A program made the translations under genes and the position numbers. DNA of 64,000 nucleotides from Musa acuminata AAA Group (lineage: Eukaryota; Streptophyta; Magnoliopsida; Zingiberales; Musaceae), in contig NC_088357.1 of assembly GCF_036884655.1 (NCBI RefSeq), positions 5,509,001 through 5,573,000 on the forward strand, given 5' to 3'. Within the stretch, counting starts at the first letter, position 1, and each line of letters begins with the position of its first letter. This document shows, piece by piece, positions 25,001-43,591 of this stretch. The notes below the pieces were generated by a model. That model was given only the letters and a program-made list of their open reading frames with translations. It searched no databases and was not told the origin of the DNA.

Positions 25001-25645
25001 ATTTATTCTATTAAGATATGTGCTTAATAGAATGTATAAAGTTTATCTTTAACTGCAACTTTGTCTTTAATTTTTCTTCTGTTTGCTCATTATTTGTCAA
25101 ATCTTTGAATGTATAAAGTTTATCAATTTCATATGCTAATACTAATATGTGCTTATGAGAGTAGGACGAAACTTGGAATGAAACAACACGAATTGTTAAA
25201 GAATGAGCATAACCACTGCATCGACTTTAGTTTTGAGTCTTTTTCTCTATATTCATTATAACCAGAAACACTCTGCAGCTTCTCTTAATTTGATTGTTCA
25301 ACATTGTATAATTTTTGCGTTTCTCTTTAAACTTCACTGTTTATTGCAGTACTTCTATGGCTGCTCACTGCAGCCTGCATCAAGACAGGCAGGCCGCAGA
25401 TTGCGAGAAGAGCAATCGAGCTTGCTGAGAGCAGGCTGTGGAAGGACGGCTGGCCTGAGTATTATGATGGAAAACTCGGAAGGTACATTGGCAAGCAAGC
25501 AAGGAAGTTTCAGACATGGTCCATCGCCGGCTATCTGGTGTCCAAGATGATGCTCGAGGACCCTTCGCATCTCGGAATGATCTCTCTCGAAGAGGACAAG
25601 GTGAAAAAACCTCCGATAAGGCGATCGGCTTCATGGACTGCCTGA
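22069..25645 (+). CDS. CINV: Cytosolic alkaline/neutral invertase (GH100), 4 exons, 563 aa
   Basis: Exons 22069-22473, 22830-23261, 24137-24695 and 25350-25645 sum to 1692 nt with matching phases. The enzyme hydrolyses sucrose to glucose and fructose at neutral to alkaline pH, feeding cytosolic metabolism. Family hallmarks in order: [17 protein letters not shown] (about residue 43), SVLDTP and [24 protein letters not shown] (about 130-145), [32 protein letters not shown] (204-222, with the expected acid Asp217), [21 protein letters not shown] across the exon 2/3 junction, [39 protein letters not shown] (439-459, expected nucleophile Glu region), and [19 protein letters not shown]. There is no plastid or mitochondrial presequence, and the short N terminus matches the cytosolic CINV1-type beta clade. 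The end RRSASW retains the Ser known in Arabidopsis CINV1 as a 14-3-3 site (here Ser560). Confidence 0.96.
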
Positions 25646-26211
25646 AAGACAACCAGGAGGCACCAGATGCAAAAAAAAAAGCTTGGTCTCACACCATTCT
25701 TTGTTGGAAATTGACCCTTCTTATGTCCATTTTTTTGTCCCAACTCAAAAAGGTTTGCTAATCAGCCAGCTTTCTTTATTGTCTGGAAGTCCTATATGTA
25801 TAAACATCATATAGCATATCTTTCGCCTTCCCTATTAACCTTGTCTCCAATGTAATGGACTGTGATTCAAGTTATCGAAGTCTAATCAAGTTGGATTTTG
25901 CTGGATTCAGCCTAACTTGAGTCTCAAATCCAACTCTCTGTGAGACACTAAGATCGATTCTTATCTGTCATTAGATCCATGGTGAAGTTGTTGCACAACA
26001 TGATTGGGATTCTGCATTCTTAAAGCAGAACTTTGATTGGCTTTGTAAACAGGCACTGTAACAGGTTTCGTATCGTGTCAAATGCCGGTGACATCCGAAA
26101 TGTGTTACAATGGTGTTACGGTGATTATAGCGTTCGTTATTTCGAAATCTTGAAGTTACAAAGCTCGGCCAAACGTCGTATCGGTTTCCGACTGCTTTCT
26201 TTCTCGCGGAG
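25646..26211. other. Invertase 3' UTR and TRAPPC12 promoter
   Basis: About 570 bp between two genes in the same direction. It should hold the invertase 3' UTR and the TRAPPC12 promoter. No coding frame or repeat recognised. Confidence 0.45.
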
Positions 26212-27291
26212 ATGGCTGGCGAAGGCGAGACCCAAAATGCCGCGGTCTCCGACCCCCTCCTCTCCCCTCCGACCTCTTCTTTAGGCTTCCCCTTCGACGT
26301 GCCCTCTCTCCTTTCTCTGTCTCGCCGGGGCCAGTGGCGCGCCCTCCTCGACGCTGTCGCCGACGCCCGCCGCGACTCCCACCTTCTCCCGCACCAACAC
26401 CTCGCCTGCCTTGCCCTCTCGTCCCTTGCCCTCTCCAAGCTCCGCCGCTTCTCCGATGCCGCGGCCGAGATCGATGCTCTCGATGCCTCGTTCGATTCCC
26501 CTCGCTTCCGCTTCGAGACCTACCCCGCCGCCTACCCTGGCCGCTCCGGCTCCATGATCCCTTTCGCCCTCCGCTTCCTCCACGCCGACCTTCCCCAGCG
26601 CCTCGGCAGTCGATCCGTCACCCTTGACCGCCTCTACGCCCTCCTCGACCTCGTCCAATACAAGATCCAGGAGGAGACCGTTGCCGCCCCCGCCGCCGAT
26701 CGGTGGCGCCGCAGGGAGGCCTTCGTGATGGCCACCCTCTGCTGCAATCACTTTGCTCACCGCGAGTTCGAGGTGGTCCTCGCGCTGATCCGGCAGCTCC
26801 TCGAGCGGGATCCGTCCGATCCGCTGCTCCTCTCCCGGCTAGGGTACGTGCAGCTCCAGATCGGTGATCTGACCGGCGCTAAGGCATCCTTTGCGAGGGT
26901 GGAGAGCCTTCACCCGGAAGGGGAGCGGACGGTGGAGTTGGAGAACCTTGTGGGGAGAAATAGGGCGCTGGAGTTCATTGTGGCCAAGGATTACACTGCC
27001 GCGGTGAGGGAGTACGAGGAGTGCATTGAGAGGGATCCTGCTGACGTTGTAGCACTGAACAATAAAGCCTTGTGCTTATTGTACTCGAGGGACCTCTCCG
27101 ATTCGATCAAGGTGCTTGAGGGGGCACTGGAGAGGGTGCCTACCGGGGCCTTGAATGAGACTCTGGTCATGAATCTCTGCAGCATGTATGAGTTAGCATA
27201 TGTCAACCATGGGGACGTCAAGAAGAGTCTCAGCAATTGGATTGCTCAGGTCGCGCCTGATGACTTTGACCCTTCTTGTACCCGCATCTGA
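26212..27291 (+). CDS. TRAPPC12: Trafficking protein particle complex subunit 12 (TPR protein), intronless, 359 aa
   Basis: A GC-rich single-exon gene. TRAPPC12 is a TPR-containing subunit of the TRAPP complexes that tether vesicles and activate Rab GTPases at the ER-Golgi and trans-Golgi stages. Recognisable regions are LLSLSRRGQWRALLDAVADAR (about 32-52), HLACLALSSLALSKLRRF (about 63-80), FRFETYPAAYPGRSGSMIPF (about 98-118), and helical repeats in the C-terminal half: DPLLLSRLGYVQLQIGDL-GAKASF (about 203-227), NRALEFIVAKDYTAAVREYEE-IERDP and DVVALNNKALCLLYSRDL (about 249-292), and TLVMNLCSMYELA. The ending APDDFDPSCTRI looks like a full C terminus. The ATG at 26212 gives MAGEGETQN and is the first in frame. 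The stop is followed four bases later by CATTAAG|GTATTC, a possible donor of a 3' UTR intron. Confidence 0.92.
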   Translation: MAGEGETQNAAVSDPLLSPPTSSLGFPFDVPSLLSLSRRGQWRALLDAVADARRDSHLLPHQHLACLALSSLALSKLRRFSDAAAEIDALDASFDSPRFRFETYPAAYPGRSGSMIPFALRFLHADLPQRLGSRSVTLDRLYALLDLVQYKIQEETVAAPAADRWRRREAFVMATLCCNHFAHREFEVVLALIRQLLERDPSDPLLLSRLGYVQLQIGDLTGAKASFARVESLHPEGERTVELENLVGRNRALEFIVAKDYTAAVREYEECIERDPADVVALNNKALCLLYSRDLSDSIKVLEGALERVPTGALNETLVMNLCSMYELAYVNHGDVKKSLSNWIAQVAPDDFDPSCTRI

Positions 27292-30294
<3,003 letters not shown>

Positions 30295-30472
30295 TGAGTT
30301 GGACACCAAAGTGTGACTCTCCATGATTCACATTGCAGGATGTTCCCATCAATACGGGGTCTAGCGATGGCTAGTATATGCAGCTTTACCTTTGTAAATA
30401 CAGAGGCGGCTTTTGTGAATCGAATCCTGGTCACTTGGGTTGTTTAGGAGCAACCTTACTATTATACTCGGT
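30295..30472 (-). mobile_element. tRNA-derived SINE (Au/TS-like), decayed
   Basis: Read on the minus strand from about 30470: an A-box-like AGTATAATAGTAAGGTTG (30451-30468), 23 bases further a B-box-like GGATTCGATTC (30417-30428), then CGCCTCTGTATTTACAAAGG and GGTAAAGCTGC (30382-30392) and TAGACCCCGTATTGATGGGA. The order of tRNA-like head plus CCTCTG-TTTACAA-GGTAAGGCTGCGTA and GACCCCGC is, from family knowledge, characteristic of plant SINEs of the Au/TS type. The copy is diverged (GATTCGATTC, GGTAAAGC), and its 3' end near 30295 is uncertain. Confidence 0.6.
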
Positions 30473-33240
30473 CTGCCCTCTCATGATTCATTAATGGATA
30501 TGCTAAGGTTTGACAAAATAAAACATTTAGATGCATCATATTATTACCATCCATATAATTGATAAAAAAACACAGATGGATGGCACTATCTTATGGATCT
30601 AGCTTTATGAATATTTTAATTATTTCTAGAAACTGGTGTGAATTCTAAACTACTTGAGAAGTTGCTTTTAGCATTCACAGGAATAATAGTTGTGCTTGTA
30701 GCAATTTTTTCACTTTTGTAATGGACTTCTCTGTATTCTATGATTAGATGGCTGGACCTGTAGCTCGAGTCAATTTGATACAAAATTTTGGAAAATTTGC
30801 ACCTGACACAGTTTTATATTTGTACTAGTCTACAATCTCATTGTTTTAACATGGAAGGGGCTGGTGCTGAGATCTCGGCAGTCTGCAGTTAATGAATTCA
30901 GTGCCTGTTTGCATTTTCGTTCTCTTTATTTGGTTTTCTCCTGCTCTTTCTTTCTGACCAACTAAAACTCTTCATTTCTGTGAACTGCAAATTTTCTTTT
31001 CACAGGTTGCTGATACATCAGTTAGATTGGCTGAAATCAAGTTCAACTAGCATGCAGTTGACTGGAGTTGTGTTTTCGTTGATGTTCCTCTGGTTTCTAG
31101 TCGCCATTGAAGATTATAATGCCAGTTGTATCATTAGCTGGTTGGATTTCCACTCATACTTGTGTGTTTAACAGTTATGGACAAGTTCAAAATGACTACA
31201 AGCAACAGGATCCCGTATGTACCAGAACACCTCAAGACGGTGCATAAGATGTCCCAACATTTTGATGGTGACAAAAAACCCAAAGTTTGATTTCTCTTCT
31301 ACTTATTGTTTCATTGTTCTTGTCATACTTAAAAAGGTTCAAGCAATTTATGCTCTTTCTCATTACTATTAGTTTCATGCTTTGAAACAAGAACAGGAAT
31401 ACAGGTCTCATGTATTTGTGTGAACTCAATGCAGTGACCTTGGTTTTTTACGTTTACTTGCCTTGTGTTCTACTTTGTGAGGCTTTGTTTTACGCTCTGA
31501 TAAGGAGAGCAATGTCTGTATTCGATATGCAAAGTAATATATTTGGATTTAGTTGTTTGCAAGAAGGCACTTAAAGATCAGACCAAATATAATTTGTGAG
31601 GCTATGAAAAATGTCCAGTCTTCCGAGTTGGTGAAACCTGAATAGAAGCTTTGGATTTGTTGCAGAAATATTATATTGAAATCCAAGTTGAGCTCATAAC
31701 TCAAATTCTACGATTCAAGATAACAGTTGCCAAGCTTAAATATGTTAATTAAGCTCTATAATCCTATCTTACTTAGTACTTAGAGGTTGAATTTTCAAAT
31801 CTCATTCGATGATTAGAAATATGTTAATTAGCTTATTTGGTTAAGATTTTACTCATCTTTTGATATAAAAAATCGTTTTCACCACTTACTCTTTAAAAAA
31901 AAAAAAGGTTATATGTCGAGAAAAAGAAGGAAAATAATTAAACTACTTAAGATTTCTCCTCACGTTGTGCCATGGAAGTCAACTTTGGCAACCAAGGTTC
32001 AAATGAGCTGTTAACTTGCGACAGGATGGCTAAGCTTGCCTTGTCGTTGACTTTTCTTAGTCTTCCTTATTCCAAGATATTCCAACTCCTTCCCACGTTA
32101 ACCAAGAAATCTTCTTGGTATTTGGTTCCACGTAGCGGTGGTGGGTCCTTTGAAGTTGTCAGAGAATTGCTAAAACCATCCTCACATTCATGCATGCATG
32201 TCGAAGCAGTTTGGGCTGCATACGTGGCATTGTCTGACGCAGCAAAGACTGCATCCCCCGCAATCCATGCCTTGGGTTCTGTCTATCCTTTGTGTATGTT
32301 TGGCGTTCGATAGGATCTGAAATATGATTCTTATTGTGCAGTATTTTCCTTTAATGTAGATTTTTATCTGCAGCTCTTCCATTCTCATCTCACATGATTC
32401 CTTCGGAATTAGTTCTCCAAGAACTTGAAAGTCAACTGAGGCTTTCAAAGAAGATTTAGATGCCTATTTAATTCATAGGATAACTCTGGTAACTCCCATG
32501 ATTCAAGTCTAGCATCAATCTTTCCAGTGCTGCAGTTCTCCAATTGAATCGATAGCAGTTACTAAATATCTTGGAAGAGAGCAACTTCTTGGTTGGATTC
32601 GTTTTCTTTAGGTCACGGCATCAACCTCTTTGTGATGGTTTGACCCCAGAAGAGACAACTTGTCATGGTGATGGCAACCATCATCCCCACCCTCCAAATC
32701 TATCATGTTTACCCAAGCCCACATCACAAACGTCAATCCAAGGACCAAGTCAGCGCCTCAAGACTTTGAGCAGTAAAAATGCCCCTTCTTTCCTCCTTTT
32801 TCTTGGGTGTTTTGATGACATGGTGAATGATGAAACTGAAGTGGAAACGAGGCGCCATTAAAGGTTGTGCAGAAGAAATTTCCGTGTCACCAACGGGGAG
32901 CTGAGATGACCTCATCTCTGTTCTTTCCTTGATTCCCCTTCCTGTCTCCTTCCTTCCCCCTTCGTCCTTTTAAGACCCCAAGCCCAAACTCCATCTTTAC
33001 CCATCCGTCTCTCTTCTGCCAACAAGCCTTCCTCTGTTTTAAACACCCAAATCTTTCTTCTTCCACAAATCCCTGCACAGATTCCTGCTGGAGTAGCGCA
33101 CAATCGCAAGAACCCATCGAGAAGAAGAGAAAGGTACAATCTTTTTGATCCGCCGCCCGGAAAAAAAGTCCTTTCTTTCTCTCTCAGGAATTCATATCGG
33201 TTTGGGGCCAAAAGTCTCGTCTTTGCACCCATTACCACCC
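30473..33240. other. Intergenic; CDPK promoter and 5' UTR at its right end
   Basis: A possible TRAPPC12 3' UTR exon starts after the acceptor near 31005. The rest lacks coding signal; the frame at 31972-32313 has no recognisable motif. From about 32920 the DNA becomes CT-rich, as in plant 5' leaders, and leads into the CDPK start at 33241. Confidence 0.4.
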
Positions 33241-39078
<5,838 letters not shown>

Positions 39079-39458
39079 CACATGCATAGGATAAAAGCCT
39101 TTCTGAGGGACTTCAGTTTTCTGAGAAAATTTGTACAACTAGGTGGTATATCCTGAGAGCAACTGGTGAACGAGTCTTGAGCAGTGATGCCGTCATTTAC
39201 TGATGATCTTCCTCGTGTAACTTTTGGAAGAGAATTATATCCATGTTATCGTTGATTTCGTAACTCCTTTGGAGGATCAATTATGAACATTTTGCTGATA
39301 AAATCTTTCAGGGAAGGATTGTTGTTTTTGCTTCATGGATCGTCTTTTGTCAAACAAGAACCTCAGGTGATCACAAACTTATTTTGAATGCATCTGAGTC
39401 TAGAGACATTCTTGATGTTTTTTTTCCTAAAATAATATGTTTTGATGGATATATTTGT
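39079..39458. other. CDPK 3' UTR and downstream flank
   Basis: Non-coding sequence after the kinase stop codon; presumably the 3' UTR. Nothing else seen. Confidence 0.4.
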
Positions 39459-39960
39459 ACATCCTCTGCATAATCATTAGTATACATTGTTGATAATTAG
39501 ACAGTAATTTTCTAAATTGTTGTAGTAATTTGACAATATATTGAAATAGTTCTTCAAAATATTTTGAATCAGTGATCATAAATCTCAAAAGCTTTAAGTG
39601 AAACAAACCAACATGTTTATAGGTGTTAACATCCTCTCTCGATTTTAGAAGTCCAACTATATTGACAATATATTGAAATAGTTCTTCAAAATATTTTGAA
39701 TCAGTGATCATAAATCTCAAAAGCTTTAAGTGAAACAAACCAACATGTTTATAGGTGTTAACATCCTCTGCATAATCATTAGTATACATTGTTGATTATT
39801 AGACAGTAATTTTCTAAATTGTTGTAGTAATTTGACAATATATTGAAATAGTTCTTCAAAATATTTTGAATCAGTGATCATAAATCTCAAAAGCTTTAAG
39901 TGAAACAAACCAACATGTTTATAGGTGTTAACATCCTCTCTCGATTTTAGAAGTCCAACT
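39459..39960. repeat. Tandem repeat, about 301 bp period with internal partial copy
   Basis: ACATCCTCTGCATAATCATT occurs at 39460 and again at 39761, a 301 bp step. The block TTGACAATATATTGAAATAG through CAACATGTTTATAGGTGTT appears three times (starting about 39530, 39662 and 39832), so each full unit is followed by a partial unit. Copies are almost identical. It sits between the convergent CDPK and INTS3 genes and makes two false minus-strand frames that repeat the same peptide. Confidence 0.92.
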
Positions 39961-40240
39961 ATACGACGTAAAACCTAGGAAAGATGGACAAATACAAAAT
40001 TTAAATTCATGATCCACCTTATACCATCAATAATCCCAAACATTTAAATTGTTAGAAAACAATCTAATATATTTATAGGTTTTAGCAAGTCGGTTTTGGC
40101 CGTCCAACCATACGACACAAAACTTAAGAAAGATGAACAAATACAAATTTTAAATTCATGATCGACCATATACCATCAATGATTCCAAAAATTTAAATTG
40201 TTGGAAAAGAATCCAATATTTTTATAGGTTTTAGCAATCC
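39953..40240. repeat. Second tandem repeat, two diverged copies of about 149 bp
   Basis: GTCCAACTATACGACGTAAAAC at 39953 recurs as GTCCAACCATACGACACAAAAC at 40102, each followed by AAAGATG-ACAAATACAAA, AAATTCATGATC, ATACCATCAAT and TTTATAGGTTTTAGCAA. It overlaps the end of the 301 bp array, so the whole 0.8 kb is repeat-derived. Confidence 0.8.
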
Positions 40241-40554
40241 GATCATATCTTTCACTACATCATAAAAATTATAATATTATCTAATACATCTTATAATTTA
40301 GTATAATATGATCAGTCCTTTTATGATAATTATGCTTCTAAGATTTTGAAACACATCAAGCCATTGCCCCTCAAATCCTTGTATATATGTTTCAACTATA
40401 TGCTTCCAAACAAATTTAAATTGGCAAATCCTGAAAACATTACTCCTCAAAATTAAAGATACAACAATAGCTTCAGAAACTTATGGATAAAACCAACAAA
40501 GAATCAACTTCATGTTTCTTGCAATGTTTAAGATCACAACATCATACATATGTT

Positions 40555-42015
40555 TCAGCATTGTACCAACCTTTTCCCTTCCGAGGCAACAGATACTTCT
40601 CCTTCTTGAATCTTGTTCTTGTCACTCAGCTCTGATCCCGGAAGGAAGGATCTGAGCTTTTCCCTCAGCATTGGAGATAGCAGATCACAAGAAGTCAGTG
40701 GCTCCATCGAATGAACCACTCCTTTCCTCAGCAGCAGACGACACGACGCCGTCACACCCCGAGCAAGCAGCACTCTTCGGTCAACATCATAGTTGTCCAC
40801 CAACAAGAACAAGAACTCCAGCAGCATATGAGCAATATCGACATACTTGGGCACCGAATTCACCATCAGAAGCATCGCAGGTTCGATGTTCATGATGCTG
40901 TCAACCCTGTCGTCGAAGAACAGCCAGTCGTAGAACAATGCGAGCTTCACGTTCGCCTCGAAGTGGTTCCTCCTGCAACACTTCAGAAGCCAACCGATCA
41001 CTGCCCACCGCGAGATGACATTGGACTGGATGATCTCGTTGGAAGGGTGGTGGGCACAGCAGATGAATCGAACTATGTCGCTTATCACGGTCTCGCTGCC
41101 AGGCCAACATAGATGCTTCTTGGCGAACCATGCTTGGTACCTTCTCTGGTTCCCCCACCTCACATAGGTGAGCAGAAACCTCAATTGGCTCTCCATTTCA
41201 GGAGGAATCCTCAGCAGGAAATAGTGTGTTGGTGTTCTTATCCGATAGAGGTCGGAAAGATCAGAAAATTCTGCAACTCCTAGTTTTTTAGGATCAGACA
41301 ACAGATCCTTCCACATATCCTTGAACTCAGAGATGTAGACCAAGTCCTGGAGAAGGCGAACGAGGTCTCTTCCGATCTGCATACACAAATGGAAACACTG
41401 TCTCAGTACCTTGACACAAAAGTCGATCTCCATCCTCTTCAGCTCCTCCAACTTCACGCTGCCCGCTAATCTGTAATGATCTGACAGCAACCGGAGGTAG
41501 ACGAACAAGGCGCTCGTAAGAACCAATGACTCCTCCAACAACCAGTTCCAATTGTCGGACAGCATCTTGAGAAGCTCCGAGCTCAGCCACAAATTCGACT
41601 CGGTGAAATCGCCGCCATTGATCTGCCTCAAGAGAGATATCAGCAAAGATTCGATCTTTAGGGCCGACACATTGACAAGCGCGGAGCAGACGTGGAGAAG
41701 CTGAGATTTTGGGGAATCGAGAAGCTTGGGGAAGGATTCATTGCAGAGCTTGACGAGGATGGAGGTGAAGAGCTCATAGCCGTCGACGACGATAGCGTGG
41801 AGGTGGGTGAGGTGGGTTTTAGTGAGGTGGGGTTCAGTCAGCACGCCGAAAGCGATTGCGCGATTCAATTGGGAGTATTCCGAGGGAGAAGGGATCGTCA
41901 GGGGAAATGGGGGTTTCAGTTGGTTCTGGATGAGGAGAAATGCTTCTCCGAGAGAGGCTTCCGTCGAGTTGTTCGCTTCGTGGGCGGCGATTCGAAGCAA
42001 CTTTCCGGAGTTCAT
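40555..42015 (-). CDS. INTS3: Integrator complex subunit 3 homolog, intronless, 486 aa
   Basis: A single-exon gene. INTS3 belongs to the Integrator complex, which processes small nuclear RNA 3' ends and controls pausing of RNA polymerase II in the nucleus. The conserved N-terminal helical domain of INTS3 is recognisable by TPTHYFLLRIPPEMESQL (about 265-282), LLTYVRWGNQRRYQAWFA (about 285-302), SDIVRFICCAHHPSNEIIQS (about 316-335), RWAVIGWLLKCCRRNHFEANVKLALFYDWLFF (about 340-371) and MNIEPAMLLM...PKYVDIAHMLLEFL (about 380-405). The animal protein is about twice as long; the plant form (I recall the Arabidopsis embryo-lethal EMB2739) is about 500 aa, so this looks complete rather than cut. The start at 42015 (MNSGKLLRIAAHE) is preceded by a four-codon upstream ORF that overlaps it by two bases. 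The gene is divergent from the CBSCBSPB gene and convergent with the CDPK. Confidence 0.93.
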   Translation of the reverse strand: MNSGKLLRIAAHEANNSTEASLGEAFLLIQNQLKPPFPLTIPSPSEYSQLNRAIAFGVLTEPHLTKTHLTHLHAIVVDGYELFTSILVKLCNESFPKLLDSPKSQLLHVCSALVNVSALKIESLLISLLRQINGGDFTESNLWLSSELLKMLSDNWNWLLEESLVLTSALFVYLRLLSDHYRLAGSVKLEELKRMEIDFCVKVLRQCFHLCMQIGRDLVRLLQDLVYISEFKDMWKDLLSDPKKLGVAEFSDLSDLYRIRTPTHYFLLRIPPEMESQLRFLLTYVRWGNQRRYQAWFAKKHLCWPGSETVISDIVRFICCAHHPSNEIIQSNVISRWAVIGWLLKCCRRNHFEANVKLALFYDWLFFDDRVDSIMNIEPAMLLMVNSVPKYVDIAHMLLEFLFLLVDNYDVDRRVLLARGVTASCRLLLRKGVVHSMEPLTSCDLLSPMLREKLRSFLPGSELSDKNKIQEGEVSVASEGKRLVQC

Positions 42016-42026
42016 GTGGAATTCAT
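42012..42026 (-). promoter_or_regulatory. Four-codon upstream ORF overlapping the INTS3 start codon
   Basis: On the minus strand, ATG AAT TCC ACA TGA runs from 42026 to 42012. Its TGA shares two bases with the main ATG (42015-42013) in an ATGA overlap. Ribosomes starting here would terminate on top of the main start, so it could tune translation by leaky scanning or reinitiation. The arrangement is seen directly; its function is inference and depends on the transcript starting upstream. Confidence 0.55.
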
Positions 42027-43591
42027 AGCCTAAAATCGGGAAAAAAGAGTTGATGAAGACGCGATTTTACGTTCAAAATACGATCTTTTGATCGAATTAG
42101 AGAAGGAGGAACAGCGTGGAGAAAGATTAGGGATTTCACATAGGGTTTTAGGGGATCGAGAAGGAGGGTTTAAGGTTGTAGTTAGAGTTCGTATAGCCAC
42201 GGTTGCAGAAAACAGAGAAGGCGAAGGATTTCCTCCTCGGCTTGCGCCTGGCGGAGAAATACGACGCCTCAGAACCTCGACGGCGCCGGCCACGACGCAG
42301 CGACAGTCCCACCGGTGGGTTAAGAAGAAGCTGCCGCCACTCGCCTCGCCAACATCGAATTCACGCCGTTGGCGCGCGCGCCGTCGTCGCGTCGACCGTG
42401 CGCAAGGGCAGAGCGAGTCGTGAGAGAGCGGATCGCAGGAGGGAGGGAGCGAGGCAGGGACGCTTAGGGCACGTAGCAGGGCGCTCCATATCGTAACGAT
42501 CTAAGTTACGACAAGATAAATCGTAAAGCAGCCCATCTCCGGAACCGTCGGACGTTACTTAAATCGTGGCTCAGTCAGCTGCTGCGAACAAATTCGTCCA
42601 CAGCGTCCGTCGTTGCTTTTGTCGCGTCTTATATGCTGTGCAATTGTGCCTCGTAGTCCAACTTTAGTTTCTGTTCCGTCTTTTTCGGATTTGGATGGAA
42701 TTAATTCACTAATATATTATTGTTTTCTTAATACTCAAAGTAGCTTCATGCTTAAATAATTAAAATTATTCTGTCATGGCATAATTGTGTGTTTACCACA
42801 TCGAGACTCAAAATCTATGATTAAATCGATTTGGACTGCGCCAAATGGTATGATATATTGACTTATCCCATTATAAGTTTTCGTTTATTATTTATTAGCG
42901 GACATAATTAAATCAGATTTTTGTCTTTACCGCGGCAGGTGGGTCCCGGAGGGTCCCACGAACTCCCCTCGAATGGCAGGACAGGTAGCTCAGAGGACGG
43001 GACTGCAGACGGGGCCGGATATGTATTACCATTCAGAAGTTTCGCGAGCGCACAAATGTCCGTTGTCTCTCTCGTCCCCATTCTACAACGGTCAGCGATG
43101 GCCGGGCCCCGCCAATATTTAAAGGTGGACCCACTGCACCGATGGCTCCGCTGGTAATTTTTATCATTTCCTCCCGACGTTCTTCCCGTTTAATTTACGC
43201 GACCCAACTTTATTTTGAACTCCTCCACATCGTCGTCACCAAAAAATAATAATAATATGAACGTGATAATTAACCTTTTTTTGGGGACATTAAGGACAAG
43301 TCCATAAACTCACTATAGCTGCAAATTAGTCCTTAAAATTTACTTGATTTAAAGAGACTTTGAAGCAAAGAAAACTTGTATAGTAAATATGAAGAATCAA
43401 GGGATTATTCTGCAAAAGTCGCAAACAGTTTAAATCTAGAGATGAGGGGGTCGAACGGGTGAGTCAAAACGTCGCCTTTCTCCGCCTCCTCTCTTCGATC
43501 ACTCACCTCACAAGCAACGACCAACATCTAGCTTTTCTGGCCCGTTCCCATCCGGTGGTTCAAACCCTAGTCCGGTTGATCGACAGAAACG
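42027..43591. promoter_or_regulatory. Divergent intergenic region, INTS3 (-) and CBSCBSPB (+)
   Basis: About 1.56 kb head-to-head spacer. The first 500 bp next to INTS3 are GC-rich and probably 5' UTR and core promoter; an AT-rich part follows (42650-42900, 43150-43430), then a GC-richer flank at 42930-43140. Open frames at 42030-42293 (-) and 42088-42496 (+) lack an ATG or conserved content and are not called. Confidence 0.45.

Noticed and set aside
30414..30470. Possible tRNA gene (A- and B-box-like sequences)
   Set aside because: No acceptor stem or full cloverleaf can be drawn, and the following sequence matches a SINE body; called as SINE.
39427..39908. Two minus-strand frames with a repeated HLKLLRFMITDSKYFEELF peptide
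   Set aside because: The repeated peptide is the translation of the 301 bp tandem repeat; no gene context.
42030..42293. 87-residue minus-strand frame directly upstream of INTS3 that looks like a targeting peptide
   Set aside because: It begins with GTG and has no ATG anywhere, so it cannot be a normal upstream ORF. It is best read as GC-rich 5' UTR or promoter.
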